A DNA stretch of 64,000 nucleotides from Faucicola mancuniensis (GCF_046523945.1 NZ_CP171363.1:806001-870000), one strand, 5' to 3'; shown: positions 12,494-22,007, numbered from the stretch's first letter. Program-made: numbers and translations. Notes: generated from the sequence alone by a model not told the origin.

Positions 12494-13999
12494 ATGAAAT
12501 TAGCCAAAAAAAGAGAAAAAATTATGAGCCAAAACAGCCAATTACCACCAAGCGAAGCTCCGTTCACCACTCGCCCTGTGGAAATCGTGGAAAATCCGTA
12601 CGCCAACGCTAATCGTGATTACGACAGCCAAATGCGACTGTTTGATGAAGAATTAATCAAAAAATACAACCGCTCAGTCCCACGTTATACTTCGTATCCG
12701 ACTGCGTTGGAGTTTGTGCCGATTGCTGACAATGCCGAAGCCGAAATTTTACAAAATCGTGATGAAAATACGCCATTATCGCTGTATTTTCACATTCCGT
12801 TTTGCCGTACGCTGTGCTATTACTGCGGTTGCAACAAAATTATTACCAAGAAAAATAGCAATTCTGGTGATTATTTGGAATATTTGTTTAAAGAAATTCG
12901 CCACAAACGTTCATTATTAAAAGGCAATCCTGTCGTGGAGCAAATCCATTTTGGCGGTGGTACGCCTACATTTTTAAGCGATGATGAATTGGTGCAATTG
13001 TGGGATTTTTTGCACACGCAATTTGAATTTAGTACCAAAGAAACAGCAGATTACGGCATTGAAATTGACCCACGAGAACTGCGTCCAACAACGCTAGAAG
13101 TGTTGCGTGGACTGGGTTTTAACCGTGTAAGTTTTGGTGTGCAAGATTTAGACGAACAAGTACAAATTGCCGTGAATCGTGTACAATCTGAAGAGCTAAT
13201 TCGCAATGTGATGACGGAATCTCGCCGTTTGGGTTATCGTTCTATTAATATTGATTTGATTTACGGCTTGCCACATCAAACGCCAGACACACTCAAACAC
13301 ACAGTAGAGAAGATTATTGACATTAAACCTGACCGTTTGTCGGTGTTTAATTATGCCCATTTACCAGAGCGTTTTACTTCACAACGCCGTATTAAAGAAG
13401 AAGATTTACCAACACCTGCTGAGAAATTGACCATGCTTGGCGATACGATTTCGGCATTGAATACCGCAGGTTATCAGTATATCGGCATTGACCATTTTGC
13501 CTTGCCAGATGATAGCTTGTCAATCGCCCAACGTGAAGGCAAGTTGCACCGCAATTTTCAGGGTTATACCACGCATGGTAACTGTGATTTATTGGGTTTT
13601 GGCGTGTCGTCTATTAGTCAGATTGGCGACCATTATTTACAAAATGATACGGAATTGCCTGCGTATCAAGAAAAAATTAATAACAAACAATTGCCTGCTA
13701 TTAAGCATATTCATGTGAAAATCGCTGACCAGTTACGCCGTTATGTGATTATGAATTTGTTGTGTCATGATTATATGGATTTTAAAGATGTGAATATGCG
13801 GTTTAGCATTGACCCGATGACGTATTTTATTGATGAAATTCAAGCACTTAGCGAAATGCAAAAGGACGGCTTGGTGGATATGGACGCTAAGGGCATTCGT
13901 GTGTTGCCAAAAGGGCGACTGCTTGGACGTAATGTGGCGATGGTGTTTGATGATTATTTGAATAAAAAACATCAAAATCGGTTTAGTAAGGTGATTTAA
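12494..13999 (+). CDS. hemN: Oxygen-independent coproporphyrinogen III oxidase
   Basis: A radical-SAM enzyme that decarboxylates coproporphyrinogen III to protoporphyrinogen IX without oxygen, in heme synthesis. The 4Fe-4S motif is C104xxxC108xxC111xC113 within HIPFCRTLCYYCGCNK. The following GGGTPTFLS and the C-terminal HemN domain are intact. The 501-residue frame has an alternative ATG at 12524 (MSQNSQ), which loses 10 residues; neither start has a strong ribosome site. Full-length HemN proteins are about 450-480 residues, so the first 30 or so residues may be a lineage-specific extension. Confidence 0.92.
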   Translation: MKLAKKREKIMSQNSQLPPSEAPFTTRPVEIVENPYANANRDYDSQMRLFDEELIKKYNRSVPRYTSYPTALEFVPIADNAEAEILQNRDENTPLSLYFHIPFCRTLCYYCGCNKIITKKNSNSGDYLEYLFKEIRHKRSLLKGNPVVEQIHFGGGTPTFLSDDELVQLWDFLHTQFEFSTKETADYGIEIDPRELRPTTLEVLRGLGFNRVSFGVQDLDEQVQIAVNRVQSEELIRNVMTESRRLGYRSINIDLIYGLPHQTPDTLKHTVEKIIDIKPDRLSVFNYAHLPERFTSQRRIKEEDLPTPAEKLTMLGDTISALNTAGYQYIGIDHFALPDDSLSIAQREGKLHRNFQGYTTHGNCDLLGFGVSSISQIGDHYLQNDTELPAYQEKINNKQLPAIKHIHVKIADQLRRYVIMNLLCHDYMDFKDVNMRFSIDPMTYFIDEIQALSEMQKDGLVDMDAKGIRVLPKGRLLGRNVAMVFDDYLNKKHQNRFSKVI

Positions 14000-14077
14000 A
14001 TGCAAATTAATTATTCAACTCCAACATGTGTAAGATATCCTAGCGTTATTTACAGTATTTAGGATAAAATACTGCAA

Positions 14078-14278
14078 ATGATACAAGAGATGAATTTTGA
14101 GATTTTGGACGTTCATCACACCATTATGGCAAGTTTATTTGAATTACCGAGCGTGGAAAAACATAAAGACCCATTTGACCGCATTATGATTTGGCAATGT
14201 ATCCAAGATGACTTTACGCTACTTTCTCAAGACGGCAAATTTAACGAATACCAACCCTTTGGCTTAACACTGATTTAA
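14078..14278 (+). pseudogene. PIN-domain (VapC-type) toxin, C-terminal fragment
   Basis: The 66-residue frame has the late part of a PIN RNase domain: the motif HKDPFDRIMIWQ carries the third and fourth acidic positions, followed by LLSQDGKFNEY. The N-terminal half, with the first catalytic Asp, is missing and no antitoxin gene precedes it. The 78 bases between it and hemN contain no continuation. It is therefore probably a decayed toxin gene and not an active RNase. Confidence 0.6.
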
Positions 14279-14293
14279 CAAAAGGCAACCAAA

Positions 14294-14899
14294 ATGCACC
14301 AAATCCCAACCGAACTTTTAACCAAATCAAACCATTGGCGAGATGACATTCAATTCACCCAAGATGTACTTGGCAAGCCGTTTTCTTTCACAAGCACTTG
14401 GGGAATTTTTTCGCCTGAAAAACTTGATGACGGTAGCCTGATGCTCCTTGATTATATTGATTTTAAAGCGGACGACAACTCCATCGACTTAGGCTGTGGC
14501 TATGGCGTGCTTGGCATGACCGCAAGCCGTGAATGCCCAAACGGACAGCATTTACTCATTGACAAAGACTTTGTGGCGGTGGAATATGCCAAATTAAACT
14601 GCCAAAAAAACGGCTTAAATAATGCCGAAGTACAGCTGTCCAACGGCTTTTTTCATGTGGATAAAAGTCGCAAATTTAGCCTTGTGATGAGTAATTTACC
14701 AGCCAAAGCTAGCAAAGAACAGCATTATTTGTACCTACTTGACGCTTATAATGCGATGGAGAGCGGTGCAAGATTTTATGTTGTTACCATTAACGGCTTG
14801 CGTGATTTTATGAAACGCTCGTTTACCGAAGTGTTTGGCAATTCTGATAAAATCAAGCAAGGCAAAACTTACACCATCACGATGGCAATCAAAGACTAA
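14294..14899 (+). CDS. Class I SAM-dependent methyltransferase, RsmC-like
   Basis: The 201-residue protein has a Rossmann methyltransferase fold. SAM motif I is IDLGCGYGVLGM (about 64-75), the acidic motif II is LLIDKD, and the motif IV position reads SNLPAK. It resembles the C-terminal catalytic half of RsmC/RlmG 16S/23S rRNA guanine-N2 methyltransferases, which carry NPPFH there. Loss of the NPP tripeptide makes the substrate uncertain. It lies between the PIN fragment and glnD (convergent, 2 bases apart). Confidence 0.7.
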   Translation: MHQIPTELLTKSNHWRDDIQFTQDVLGKPFSFTSTWGIFSPEKLDDGSLMLLDYIDFKADDNSIDLGCGYGVLGMTASRECPNGQHLLIDKDFVAVEYAKLNCQKNGLNNAEVQLSNGFFHVDKSRKFSLVMSNLPAKASKEQHYLYLLDAYNAMESGARFYVVTINGLRDFMKRSFTEVFGNSDKIKQGKTYTITMAIKD

Positions 14900-14901
14900 A
14901 T

Positions 14902-17565
14902 TTAGCTAACCGTCAAAATATCAATCAAATCTTGTTTAACATTTTCCAATACGTCATCGCTTAGGGCATTGTCGTGTTGGTCGGTGATAAAAAACATATC
15001 TTCGGCTCGCTCGCCAAGCGTGGTAATACGGGCAAAATGTAGCTCAATGTGATATTTTAAAAACACCTGCCCTACCCTTGCCAACAGTGCAGGCTGGTCA
15101 AGGGTTTCTAGGGTCATCATGTGTTGTTTGGTTTCTTCGTTAAAGCTAAATTTGACTTTTGTTGGTACTTTAAAATACTTTAATTCTCTTGGCAAACGTT
15201 TTTGTATCACGCTTGGCGGATTGGGGTCGTTAAAGGCTTGAATCAGTTGTGCTTTGACATCTTCTTGGCGTTCTACATCTTTTAACAATGTGCCTTGACG
15301 GTCAAGCACAACATACGAATCCACCGCAAAATCTCGTGTCGCTGTGATAATGCGTGCGTCCAATACGTCCAAATTCATGCGGTCAAACACCGACATGGTA
15401 ACGGCAAACAGATTGGCTTGGTCTTTGGTATAAATAAACACTTGCACCGCATCAAGGGCAAGTTCACGGTGTTCACGCAAGATAATTAATGGCGTGTTTT
15501 CGCTTTGTTGATTGGCTTTTTCATGTGCCATGATGGCTTTGGATTGCCAAACGATATCGGCAGGAATTTCCCGCAAAAAATATTCATCGCCCAAATCTTC
15601 CCACAGTTTCTCAATTTGGTGAAATTCTGGGTCATCGTTTAACAAGTTTTTAGCAAGTTCACGATTGTTGGCAATCATGTCTTGGCGGTTCATCGGTGCG
15701 TCAATGTCCGCTCGCAAAATGCGTCTGGTTTGTACATACAATTGACGCATTAAAGTCGCTCGCCAACTGTTCCAAAGCTGTGGATTGGTCGCATTCATAT
15801 CGGCAACCGTCAAGGCATACAGATGGTTTAGATAAGTTACATTGCCAACTTGTTCGGCAAAATCAGCAACCACCGCAGGGTCAGAGATATCTTTTTTCTG
15901 GGCGGTCAAAGACATGAGCAGGTGTTTTTTAACCAACCAACCGACCAAATCGGCATCGGCTTGGCTTAAACCATGATTTAAACAAAACGCCACCGCATCT
16001 TGTTCGCCAAGTTTGCTGTGGTCGCCCCCACGCCCTTTGGCAATGTCATGAAAAATCGCTGACAACACCAAAATTTCTTTACGCTCAATCCTACGATAAA
16101 TACTGCTGACAAGTGGAAAGGCACTTTCATATTTGTCATCGGTAAAACGGTGCAAAATCCGCACCAACAACAAAATATGGGCATCAACGCTATAACGATG
16201 AAACAAATCATACTGCATTAAGCCAATAATTTGTCCAAAAGCAGGCAAATAACGCCCCAACACGCCATAGCGTTTCATCACTCGCAATCGCCAAAACAAC
16301 AAATTTTGTTCTTTTAAATTGTCCATAAACAGTTGTTTATTCACAGGATTTTGGCGAAAGGTTTCATCAATACTGCGGGACGCAATCGCAAGCACCCTTA
16401 GCGTGCGTGTGCGAATGTGTTTGATATTCATTTGCCCCATTAACAAAAACAATTCCAAAATCGCATTGGGATATTGTGCAAACACACGGTTATGCGTTAC
16501 CGCAATTTGGTCGCCCACCAGTTTAAACCGCTCGTTAATCACCTTGTGTACAGGACGTTGCTCTTCTGGCAAACGGTTTTCAATGAGCAATTCATAATAA
16601 TGTTGCGTGAGCATTTCGGACAAACTGGCATTTGACATGGCAAAGCGGTAATAATCACGCATAAACCGCTCTACATTGGCATTTGGGTGGTCGTTTTCAC
16701 GCAACTGATAACCCATGTTTTGGGCGATGGTGCGTTGATAATCAAACAAAAGTTTGTTTTCATTACGTCCTGTAATTTTGTGCAAATGATGGCGAATTTG
16801 CCACAAAAAATCTTCCGCCATTTGCAATTCGTCAAATTCTCGCTCGGTGATAAAACCTTGTTGCACCAAGTCAAACAGCTTGTTCACTCGCAAATATTGT
16901 TTCCAAATCCAGCCAATCGTGTGAATATCTCGCAAGCCACCGGGGGCATTTTTGATATCAGGCTCAAGATTGTACTCGGTGGTGTTGTGCTTATAATAGC
17001 GGGTTTTGGCTTCGTCAATTTTGGCATGATAAAAATCCACCTGCGACCAACTTTCGGTCAATAATTGCAATGGCACTTTTTGCAAAGCCTCATTGCCAAC
17101 AAGCAGCCTTGCCTCAAGCAAACTAGTCGCCACCGTGATATCCTGACACGCCGTGCGGCACTCATCAATAGACCGTACCACCAACGCAGGCTCAATACCA
17201 ATATCCCAAAGATTGGCGATAAATGGCGAAATAGTTTTGTTCAAATCCTCATCAATCGCAGTCGGACTTAACAACAAAATATCCACATCAGAATGTGGGT
17301 GCAACTCGCCACGTCCATAACCACCAATCGCAAACAACGCAAGCTCGGTTTTGTCAAGCTCATATAACTTAAACAACTGCACCAACAACAAATCTATCAA
17401 CAAACTTCGCTCACTCACCACCTCACGAATATTGACATCTTGGCTCAATGCCTTGTCAAAGGCTTGCTCTGCTTGGGTCAAACACTCACGAATTTGTTGA
17501 TTTAAATTATCATTTAACCCAACATTATTACAATCAAATGGGGGTAAAGTTGAAAAAATCGCCAT
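14902..17565 (-). CDS. glnD: PII uridylyltransferase / uridylyl-removing enzyme
   Basis: The 887-residue GlnD senses glutamine and adds or removes UMP on PII proteins. Domains in order: nucleotidyltransferase with GGYGRGELHPHSDVDILLL (about 83-101), helical linker, HD hydrolase with FHDIAKGRGGDHS (about 508-520), and two C-terminal ACT domains (about 700-887) that bind glutamine. All expected catalytic motifs and the family length are present. It diverges from ispE; the 139 bases between them hold both promoters. No PII gene is in the window. Confidence 0.95.
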   Translation of the reverse strand: MAIFSTLPPFDCNNVGLNDNLNQQIRECLTQAEQAFDKALSQDVNIREVVSERSLLIDLLLVQLFKLYELDKTELALFAIGGYGRGELHPHSDVDILLLSPTAIDEDLNKTISPFIANLWDIGIEPALVVRSIDECRTACQDITVATSLLEARLLVGNEALQKVPLQLLTESWSQVDFYHAKIDEAKTRYYKHNTTEYNLEPDIKNAPGGLRDIHTIGWIWKQYLRVNKLFDLVQQGFITEREFDELQMAEDFLWQIRHHLHKITGRNENKLLFDYQRTIAQNMGYQLRENDHPNANVERFMRDYYRFAMSNASLSEMLTQHYYELLIENRLPEEQRPVHKVINERFKLVGDQIAVTHNRVFAQYPNAILELFLLMGQMNIKHIRTRTLRVLAIASRSIDETFRQNPVNKQLFMDNLKEQNLLFWRLRVMKRYGVLGRYLPAFGQIIGLMQYDLFHRYSVDAHILLLVRILHRFTDDKYESAFPLVSSIYRRIERKEILVLSAIFHDIAKGRGGDHSKLGEQDAVAFCLNHGLSQADADLVGWLVKKHLLMSLTAQKKDISDPAVVADFAEQVGNVTYLNHLYALTVADMNATNPQLWNSWRATLMRQLYVQTRRILRADIDAPMNRQDMIANNRELAKNLLNDDPEFHQIEKLWEDLGDEYFLREIPADIVWQSKAIMAHEKANQQSENTPLIILREHRELALDAVQVFIYTKDQANLFAVTMSVFDRMNLDVLDARIITATRDFAVDSYVVLDRQGTLLKDVERQEDVKAQLIQAFNDPNPPSVIQKRLPRELKYFKVPTKVKFSFNEETKQHMMTLETLDQPALLARVGQVFLKYHIELHFARITTLGERAEDMFFITDQHDNALSDDVLENVKQDLIDILTVS

Positions 17566-17704
17566 AGCACGCTCAATATAAAAAAGTAGATACCACGATT
17601 TTAGGGGGAGATCTTGAGAAAATCAAATTTTTCTGATTGAATAAAGACAAAAATTTGGTTAGACTTTTTCTTCTCCCTTTTTTACCAAAAACAGCAAAAA
17701 AATT

Positions 17705-18616
17705 ATGAATCAACCAATTACCAAACCATCTTTTGCCAAAATCAACCTTTTTTTGCACATCACAGGCAAACGCCCTGACGGTTATCACAACTTACAAACC
17801 GTATTTCGCCTAATCAATTTTGCAGATATTTTGACATTTTGCCAAACAAATCAACAAATATCGGATAATCTACCTGTCTTCTTACACAGTAACCAAAACA
17901 TCACCGACAACCCAGCCGATAATCTGATTATCAAAGCCAGTATCGCCCTGTTAAATTTTGCCAAAAATCACCAAAAATTATCCCAACAAACGCTTGCACA
18001 ATTGCCGATTATTCAAATTACGTTGGATAAAAAAATCCCGATGGGTGCAGGGCTTGGCGGTGGTTCGTCCAATTGTGCCACCGCTTTGATGACTTTAAAC
18101 GACATTTGGCAGTTACAATTAACTACAGACGAATTACACCAAATTGGGGCGACATTGGGGGCGGACGTGCCGATTTTTATTTTTGGTAAAGATGCGATAG
18201 CCGAAGGCATTGGCGAGATTTTAACGCCGATTGACTTACCATCACAGCGTTTTTTATTGCTGATGCCAAATGTCCATATCAATACCAAATTATTATTTGG
18301 AAATGATACATTACAACGGGGTTGCACCGCCTTTTCGCATGAATTTTTAGGGCAACATAGTGATGAATTTACCGATAAATTAAGCGATAATTTTGGCAAT
18401 GTGTTTGAGCCGATTGTCAAAAATTTATCCACAGAAGTCAAAACCGCTTTGGCATTTTTACAAAATCTTGCCAACACTACAACCGACACCACGCCACGCA
18501 TGACAGGCACAGGCAGTTGCGTATTTTTACCAATCCCTTTTAACATCAGCGATAGCCAAATCATAACATGGCAACAACAAGCCCCCTGCCCCAGTATTTT
18601 GGTAAAAAGTTTATAA
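17705..18616 (+). CDS. ispE: 4-diphosphocytidyl-2-C-methyl-D-erythritol kinase
   Basis: A 303-residue GHMP kinase of the MEP isoprenoid pathway; it phosphorylates the 2-hydroxyl of CDP-ME. Seen: the N-terminal KINLFLHITGKRPDGYH substrate motif, the ATP loop PMGAGLGGGSSNCATAL and the C-terminal MTGTGSCVF. It is followed by two tRNA-Gln genes, prs, rplY and pth, a standard gammaproteobacterial order. lolB, often upstream, is absent; glnD is there instead. A perfect DnaA-box 9-mer falls inside it at 18425-18433, probably by chance. Confidence 0.93.
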   Translation: MNQPITKPSFAKINLFLHITGKRPDGYHNLQTVFRLINFADILTFCQTNQQISDNLPVFLHSNQNITDNPADNLIIKASIALLNFAKNHQKLSQQTLAQLPIIQITLDKKIPMGAGLGGGSSNCATALMTLNDIWQLQLTTDELHQIGATLGADVPIFIFGKDAIAEGIGEILTPIDLPSQRFLLLMPNVHINTKLLFGNDTLQRGCTAFSHEFLGQHSDEFTDKLSDNFGNVFEPIVKNLSTEVKTALAFLQNLANTTTDTTPRMTGTGSCVFLPIPFNISDSQIITWQQQAPCPSILVKSL

Positions 18617-18684
18617 TTTTTGAAAAAATTAAAAAAAACACTTGCTTTTTTAATAAAATTTAGTAAAATATCGCACTTAAATAT

Positions 18685-18760
18685 AGGGGTATCGCCAAGT
18701 TGGTAAGGCATCAGGTTTTGATCCTGACATCCGTTGGTTCGAGTCCAGCTACCCCTACCA
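18685..18760 (+). tRNA. tRNA-Gln (anticodon TTG), copy 1, A73
   Basis: The gene has 76 bases with CCA encoded. Acceptor AGGGGTA pairs with TACCCCT, and the anticodon loop TTTTGAT gives TTG. The discriminator base is A, unlike copy 2. It lies 68 bases after ispE. Confidence 0.95.
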
Positions 18761-18891
18761 TTTTCTTTATCAATGTTTTTATCTGTTAAGTTATGGATAT
18801 CTACATTGACAAAATCCTGTAAAAACGGTATAGTACGCACCGTAATTCTATTACACTATTTTTAATCAAAAATAGTTGTAACAAAGTTTTT

Positions 18892-18967
18892 AGGGGTATC
18901 GCCAAGTTGGTAAGGCATCAGGTTTTGATCCTGACATCCGTTGGTTCGAGTCCAGCTACCCCTGCCA
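18892..18967 (+). tRNA. tRNA-Gln (anticodon TTG), copy 2, G73
   Basis: Identical to copy 1 over the first 72 bases, but the discriminator is G, the base normally required by GlnRS in E. coli. The two genes are 131 bases apart and probably form a duplicated pair upstream of prs. Confidence 0.95.
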
Positions 18968-19071
18968 TTTTCTTTCCTAATCTTAAATTTATGACAATTT
19001 AACACAAACTTTTGATAAATTTTTATCAAGGTTTTTGTGTTATTGTAAAGTGCAAAATATAGGACTGTACC

Positions 19072-20031
19072 ATGCCTTACTTGGCGATTTTTACGGGGAA
19101 TGCCCACCCAGAATTGGCAAAAAATGTTACTAATAACCTACATATCCCGCTTGGGCGGGCGAGTGTTACCAAGTTTTCTGATGGTGAAATCGCTGTAGAA
19201 ATCCAAGAAAACGTGCGTGGTAAAGACGTTTTTATTTTGCAATCAACCTGCGCCCCCACCAATGACAATTTGATGGAAGTAATGGTGATGGCTGATGCCC
19301 TACGCCGTTCTAGCGCAGGTCGTATCACCGCTGTGATGCCGTATTTTGGCTATGCTCGCCAAGACCGCCGTCCACGTTCGGCTCGTGTGCCAATCTCTGC
19401 CAAAGTTGTGGCAGATATGCTAAACATTGTAGGTATTGACCGTGTGGTAACGGTAGATTTACACGCTGACCAGATTCAAGGCTTTTTTGATATTCCTGTA
19501 GATAACTTGTACGGCACGCCTGTATTGTTCAAAGATTTGCGTGAAAAACATTATGACAATTTGATGGTGGTATCGCCTGATGTGGGCGGTGTGGTACGAG
19601 CTCGTGCAATGGCAAAATCATTGGGCGATGCAGATTTGGCAATCATTGACAAACGCCGTGCCAAAGCCAACGAATCAGAAGTTATGCACATTATCGGTGA
19701 TGTCAAAGACCGTGATTGTGTGATTATTGATGACATGGTGGATACCGCAGGTACATTGTGCAAAGCGGCGGCCGCCTTAAAAGAGCGTGGTGCTAGACGT
19801 GTGGTAGGCTATATTACCCACCCTGTGTTATCAGGCAAAGCGATTCAGACCATTAGTGAATCTCATCTTGATGAGATTGTGGTAACCGATTCTATTCCGT
19901 TATCCGATGCCGCCAAAGCCTGTGAAAAAATCCGTCAAGTATCGATTGCACCTATGCTAGCTGAAGCGTTACGCCGTATTAACAACGAAGAATCGCTGAG
20001 TGCCATGTTTGATATGTTAGAGCAACAGTAA
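19072..20031 (+). CDS. prs: Ribose-phosphate pyrophosphokinase
   Basis: The 319-residue PRPP synthase makes 5-phosphoribosyl-1-diphosphate from ribose-5-phosphate and ATP, feeding purine, pyrimidine, His and Trp synthesis. Seen: the N-terminal FSDGEIAVEIQENVRG, the ATP region YFGYARQDRR, the DLHADQIQGFFD motif and the PRPP loop CVIIDDMVDTAGTL. The length is exactly that of the family. It follows tRNA-Gln copy 2 by 104 bases and is closed by a terminator before rplY. Confidence 0.96.
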   Translation: MPYLAIFTGNAHPELAKNVTNNLHIPLGRASVTKFSDGEIAVEIQENVRGKDVFILQSTCAPTNDNLMEVMVMADALRRSSAGRITAVMPYFGYARQDRRPRSARVPISAKVVADMLNIVGIDRVVTVDLHADQIQGFFDIPVDNLYGTPVLFKDLREKHYDNLMVVSPDVGGVVRARAMAKSLGDADLAIIDKRRAKANESEVMHIIGDVKDRDCVIIDDMVDTAGTLCKAAAALKERGARRVVGYITHPVLSGKAIQTISESHLDEIVVTDSIPLSDAAKACEKIRQVSIAPMLAEALRRINNEESLSAMFDMLEQQ

Positions 20032-20065
20032 TCTTTAAAAGATTTTAAATTTGTAAAAATTTTTC

Positions 20066-20092
20066 GCCATTTTTATGAAAAATGGCATTTTA
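20066..20092 (+). terminator. Intrinsic terminator after prs
   Basis: GCCATTTTT (20066-20074) pairs with AAAAATGGC (20078-20086) around a 3-base loop, followed by ATTTTATT. It lies between the prs stop and rplY. Confidence 0.7.
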
Positions 20093-20151
20093 TTGCATAA
20101 ATTGGTCGCAAATTTATGTATTTTTTTAACTTTCAACAAAAGGAAACTCTC

Positions 20152-20880
20152 ATGAGTAACCAAGATTTTGCAAAACTAAGTGCAGTTGTACGTGGTGAAG
20201 ATTTACAAGGTAAAGGTGCGAGCCGCCGCCTACGTAAACAAAACCAAGTACCTGCGATTATCTACGGTGCGGACAAAGAGCCTTTGTCAGTATCACTTCG
20301 TTACAATGAATTAATCAAATCATTGGAAACAGAAGCGTTTTTCTCTCACATTTTGACTATCAATGTAGAAGATCATGGTGAAGAAGAAGTGGTTATCAAA
20401 GCCCTACAACGCCACCCATCAAAAAACACCCCAATGCACGCAGACTTCCAACGTATCGTACGTGGTCAAGCCATGCACATTGTTGTACCTGTACACTACA
20501 TTGGTGCGGATGACGCACCTGGTCATAAAAAAGGCGGTGTGTTCGTATCAAATGCAACTGAGCTTGAAATCACTGCAATCCCATCAAAAATCCCAGAATT
20601 TTTGTCTGTAGATGTGTCAAAAATGGAAGTGGGTGATTCAATCCACTTGTTGGATATCAAATTGCCTGAAGGTGTTGCGATTCGTGAACTTGAAGTGGCT
20701 GAACCATTTAATCGCACAGTTGCAACCATGCAAGCACCAACACTTGAGGCTGTTGAACCTGTTGAGCCAGAAGAAAACGAAGAAGCCGCTGGTACTCGTA
20801 CCCCTGATGCGGACGATGATGAAGCTCGCAAACTACAAGCTCAAGACGATACGCACGACGCACCAAAATCTGACGACTAA
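20152..20880 (+). CDS. rplY: 50S ribosomal protein L25/CTC
   Basis: Binds 5S rRNA in the large subunit. This is the long (CTC, general-stress) form: an L25 beta-barrel N-terminal domain (about 1-95, with GKGASRRLRKQNQVPAIIYG) plus a C-terminal TL5/CTC domain and an acidic tail rich in Glu and Asp from about residue 195. The start at 20152 is chosen because AAAGGA lies just upstream and MSNQDF fits the family; an in-frame ATG at 20116 would add 12 non-conserved residues. pth follows after 20 bases, probably in the same transcript. Confidence 0.93.
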   Translation: MSNQDFAKLSAVVRGEDLQGKGASRRLRKQNQVPAIIYGADKEPLSVSLRYNELIKSLETEAFFSHILTINVEDHGEEEVVIKALQRHPSKNTPMHADFQRIVRGQAMHIVVPVHYIGADDAPGHKKGGVFVSNATELEITAIPSKIPEFLSVDVSKMEVGDSIHLLDIKLPEGVAIRELEVAEPFNRTVATMQAPTLEAVEPVEPEENEEAAGTRTPDADDDEARKLQAQDDTHDAPKSDD

Positions 20881-20900
20881 TTTTGTCTAGGATAGTTTCC

Positions 20901-21485
20901 ATGTCTAAAATCAAATTGATTGTCGGACTTGGCAACCCAAGCCAGCAATATGCCAACACTCGGCATAATGCTGGCTTTTGGTTTGTAGAGCGGATTGCCA
21001 ACGACTTTAATATTTCCCTTTCGCTTGAAAAAAAGTTTCATGGCTTGGTCGGTCGTGGTCAGGTGCATGGTCATGATGTACGATTGTTGTTACCACAAAC
21101 CTTTATGAACAAGTCAGGCGAAGCCGTTGTACCAATGGTGAATTTTTTTAACATCGCCAATGATGAACTACTGATTGCACATGATGAATTAGACATTGAT
21201 GTGGCAGCCATGCGGTTTAAAACAGGCGGCGGTCATGGCGGACACAATGGTTTAAGGGATATCGTGCCACACATTGGGGCGGATTTTCACCGTTTGCGGT
21301 TGGGCATTGGTCGTCCTGCTCACAAGTCGCAAGTCGCTAATTATGTGCTAGGTACACCCAGTGCTGATGAAAAAATTAGCTTGGGTTTAATGCTTGATGA
21401 GGCGATGAAACAGTTACCAAAACTGTTAAATGGTGAGTTTGACAAAGCCCAACAGGCAATTAACGGCTTTAAATTACCCAATTAA
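20901..21485 (+). CDS. pth: Peptidyl-tRNA hydrolase
   Basis: Releases tRNA from prematurely dropped peptidyl-tRNA. The protein has 194 residues from the ATG at 20901, which has AGGA upstream at a good distance; an in-frame TTG at 20883 is less likely. Motifs: LIVGLGNPSQQYANTRHNAG with the catalytic His, PQTFMNKSGEAV, AHDELDID with the catalytic Asp, and GGGHGGHNGLRDI. Complete. Confidence 0.95.
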   Translation: MSKIKLIVGLGNPSQQYANTRHNAGFWFVERIANDFNISLSLEKKFHGLVGRGQVHGHDVRLLLPQTFMNKSGEAVVPMVNFFNIANDELLIAHDELDIDVAAMRFKTGGGHGGHNGLRDIVPHIGADFHRLRLGIGRPAHKSQVANYVLGTPSADEKISLGLMLDEAMKQLPKLLNGEFDKAQQAINGFKLPN

Positions 21486-21598
21486 TTATGTTTATCAATG
21501 GATTACTGGTTATCATGAGACTTTTGACCACTTGATTTTTTGATAAATTCCCCTATCTAATTAGCCATCTTTATTATCCTAAATTTGAAGGATTTTTT

Positions 21599-21979
21599 AT
21601 GCAATTAACCATGTTAAAGGCAAAATTACACCGTGCCAGAGTGACCCATTGCGAACTGCATTATGAAGGTTCATGCGGGATTGACAGCGAGTTGCTGGAT
21701 TTGGCGGGGATTCGTGAAAATGAGTCTATTGATATTTATAATGTGAACAATGGCAAACGTTTTCGCACTTATGCAATTCGTGCGGAGGCAGGTTCAAAGA
21801 TGATTTCATTGAACGGTGCGGCGACACATATGGCGGAATTGGGCGATATCGTGATTATCGCTAGTTACGCCCAAATGGACGAAAAAGAAGCCGATACCCA
21901 TCAACCACGTTTGGTTTATCTTGATGAAGGCAATATCGTCAAAGACACTGCCAATGTCATTCCTGTGCAGGTGCAGTAA
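21599..21979 (+). CDS. panD: Aspartate 1-decarboxylase proenzyme
   Basis: Makes beta-alanine from aspartate for pantothenate synthesis. The 126-residue proenzyme self-cleaves between Gly24 and Ser25 (EGSCGID) to form the pyruvoyl cofactor; both residues and the active-site Lys9 and Tyr58 region are present. panB and panC are not adjacent. It converges with mazG, with a hairpin at its stop codon. Confidence 0.94.
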   Translation: MQLTMLKAKLHRARVTHCELHYEGSCGIDSELLDLAGIRENESIDIYNVNNGKRFRTYAIRAEAGSKMISLNGAATHMAELGDIVIIASYAQMDEKEADTHQPRLVYLDEGNIVKDTANVIPVQVQ

Positions 21980-21992
21980 GCCATTACTGCAC
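21971..21992. terminator. Hairpin between convergent panD and mazG
   Basis: GTGCAGTAA (21971-21979) pairs with TTACTGCAC (21984-21992) around GCCA. It overlaps the panD stop codon. T tracts are short on both sides, so its role as a bidirectional terminator is only probable. Confidence 0.5.
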
Positions 21993-22007
21993 TTATCAAA
22001 CTTGGCA

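Noticed and set aside
18425..18433. Perfect DnaA box TTATCCACA in ispE, with others at 47397-47405 (reverse) and 48530-48538
   Set aside because: They are far apart with no cluster or AT-rich unwinding element, and lie within coding genes; this is not an oriC. A few such 9-mers can occur by chance.
18013..18840. A 275-codon minus-strand frame over ispE and tRNA-Gln copy 1
   Set aside because: It is antisense to ispE and reads through a tRNA gene.
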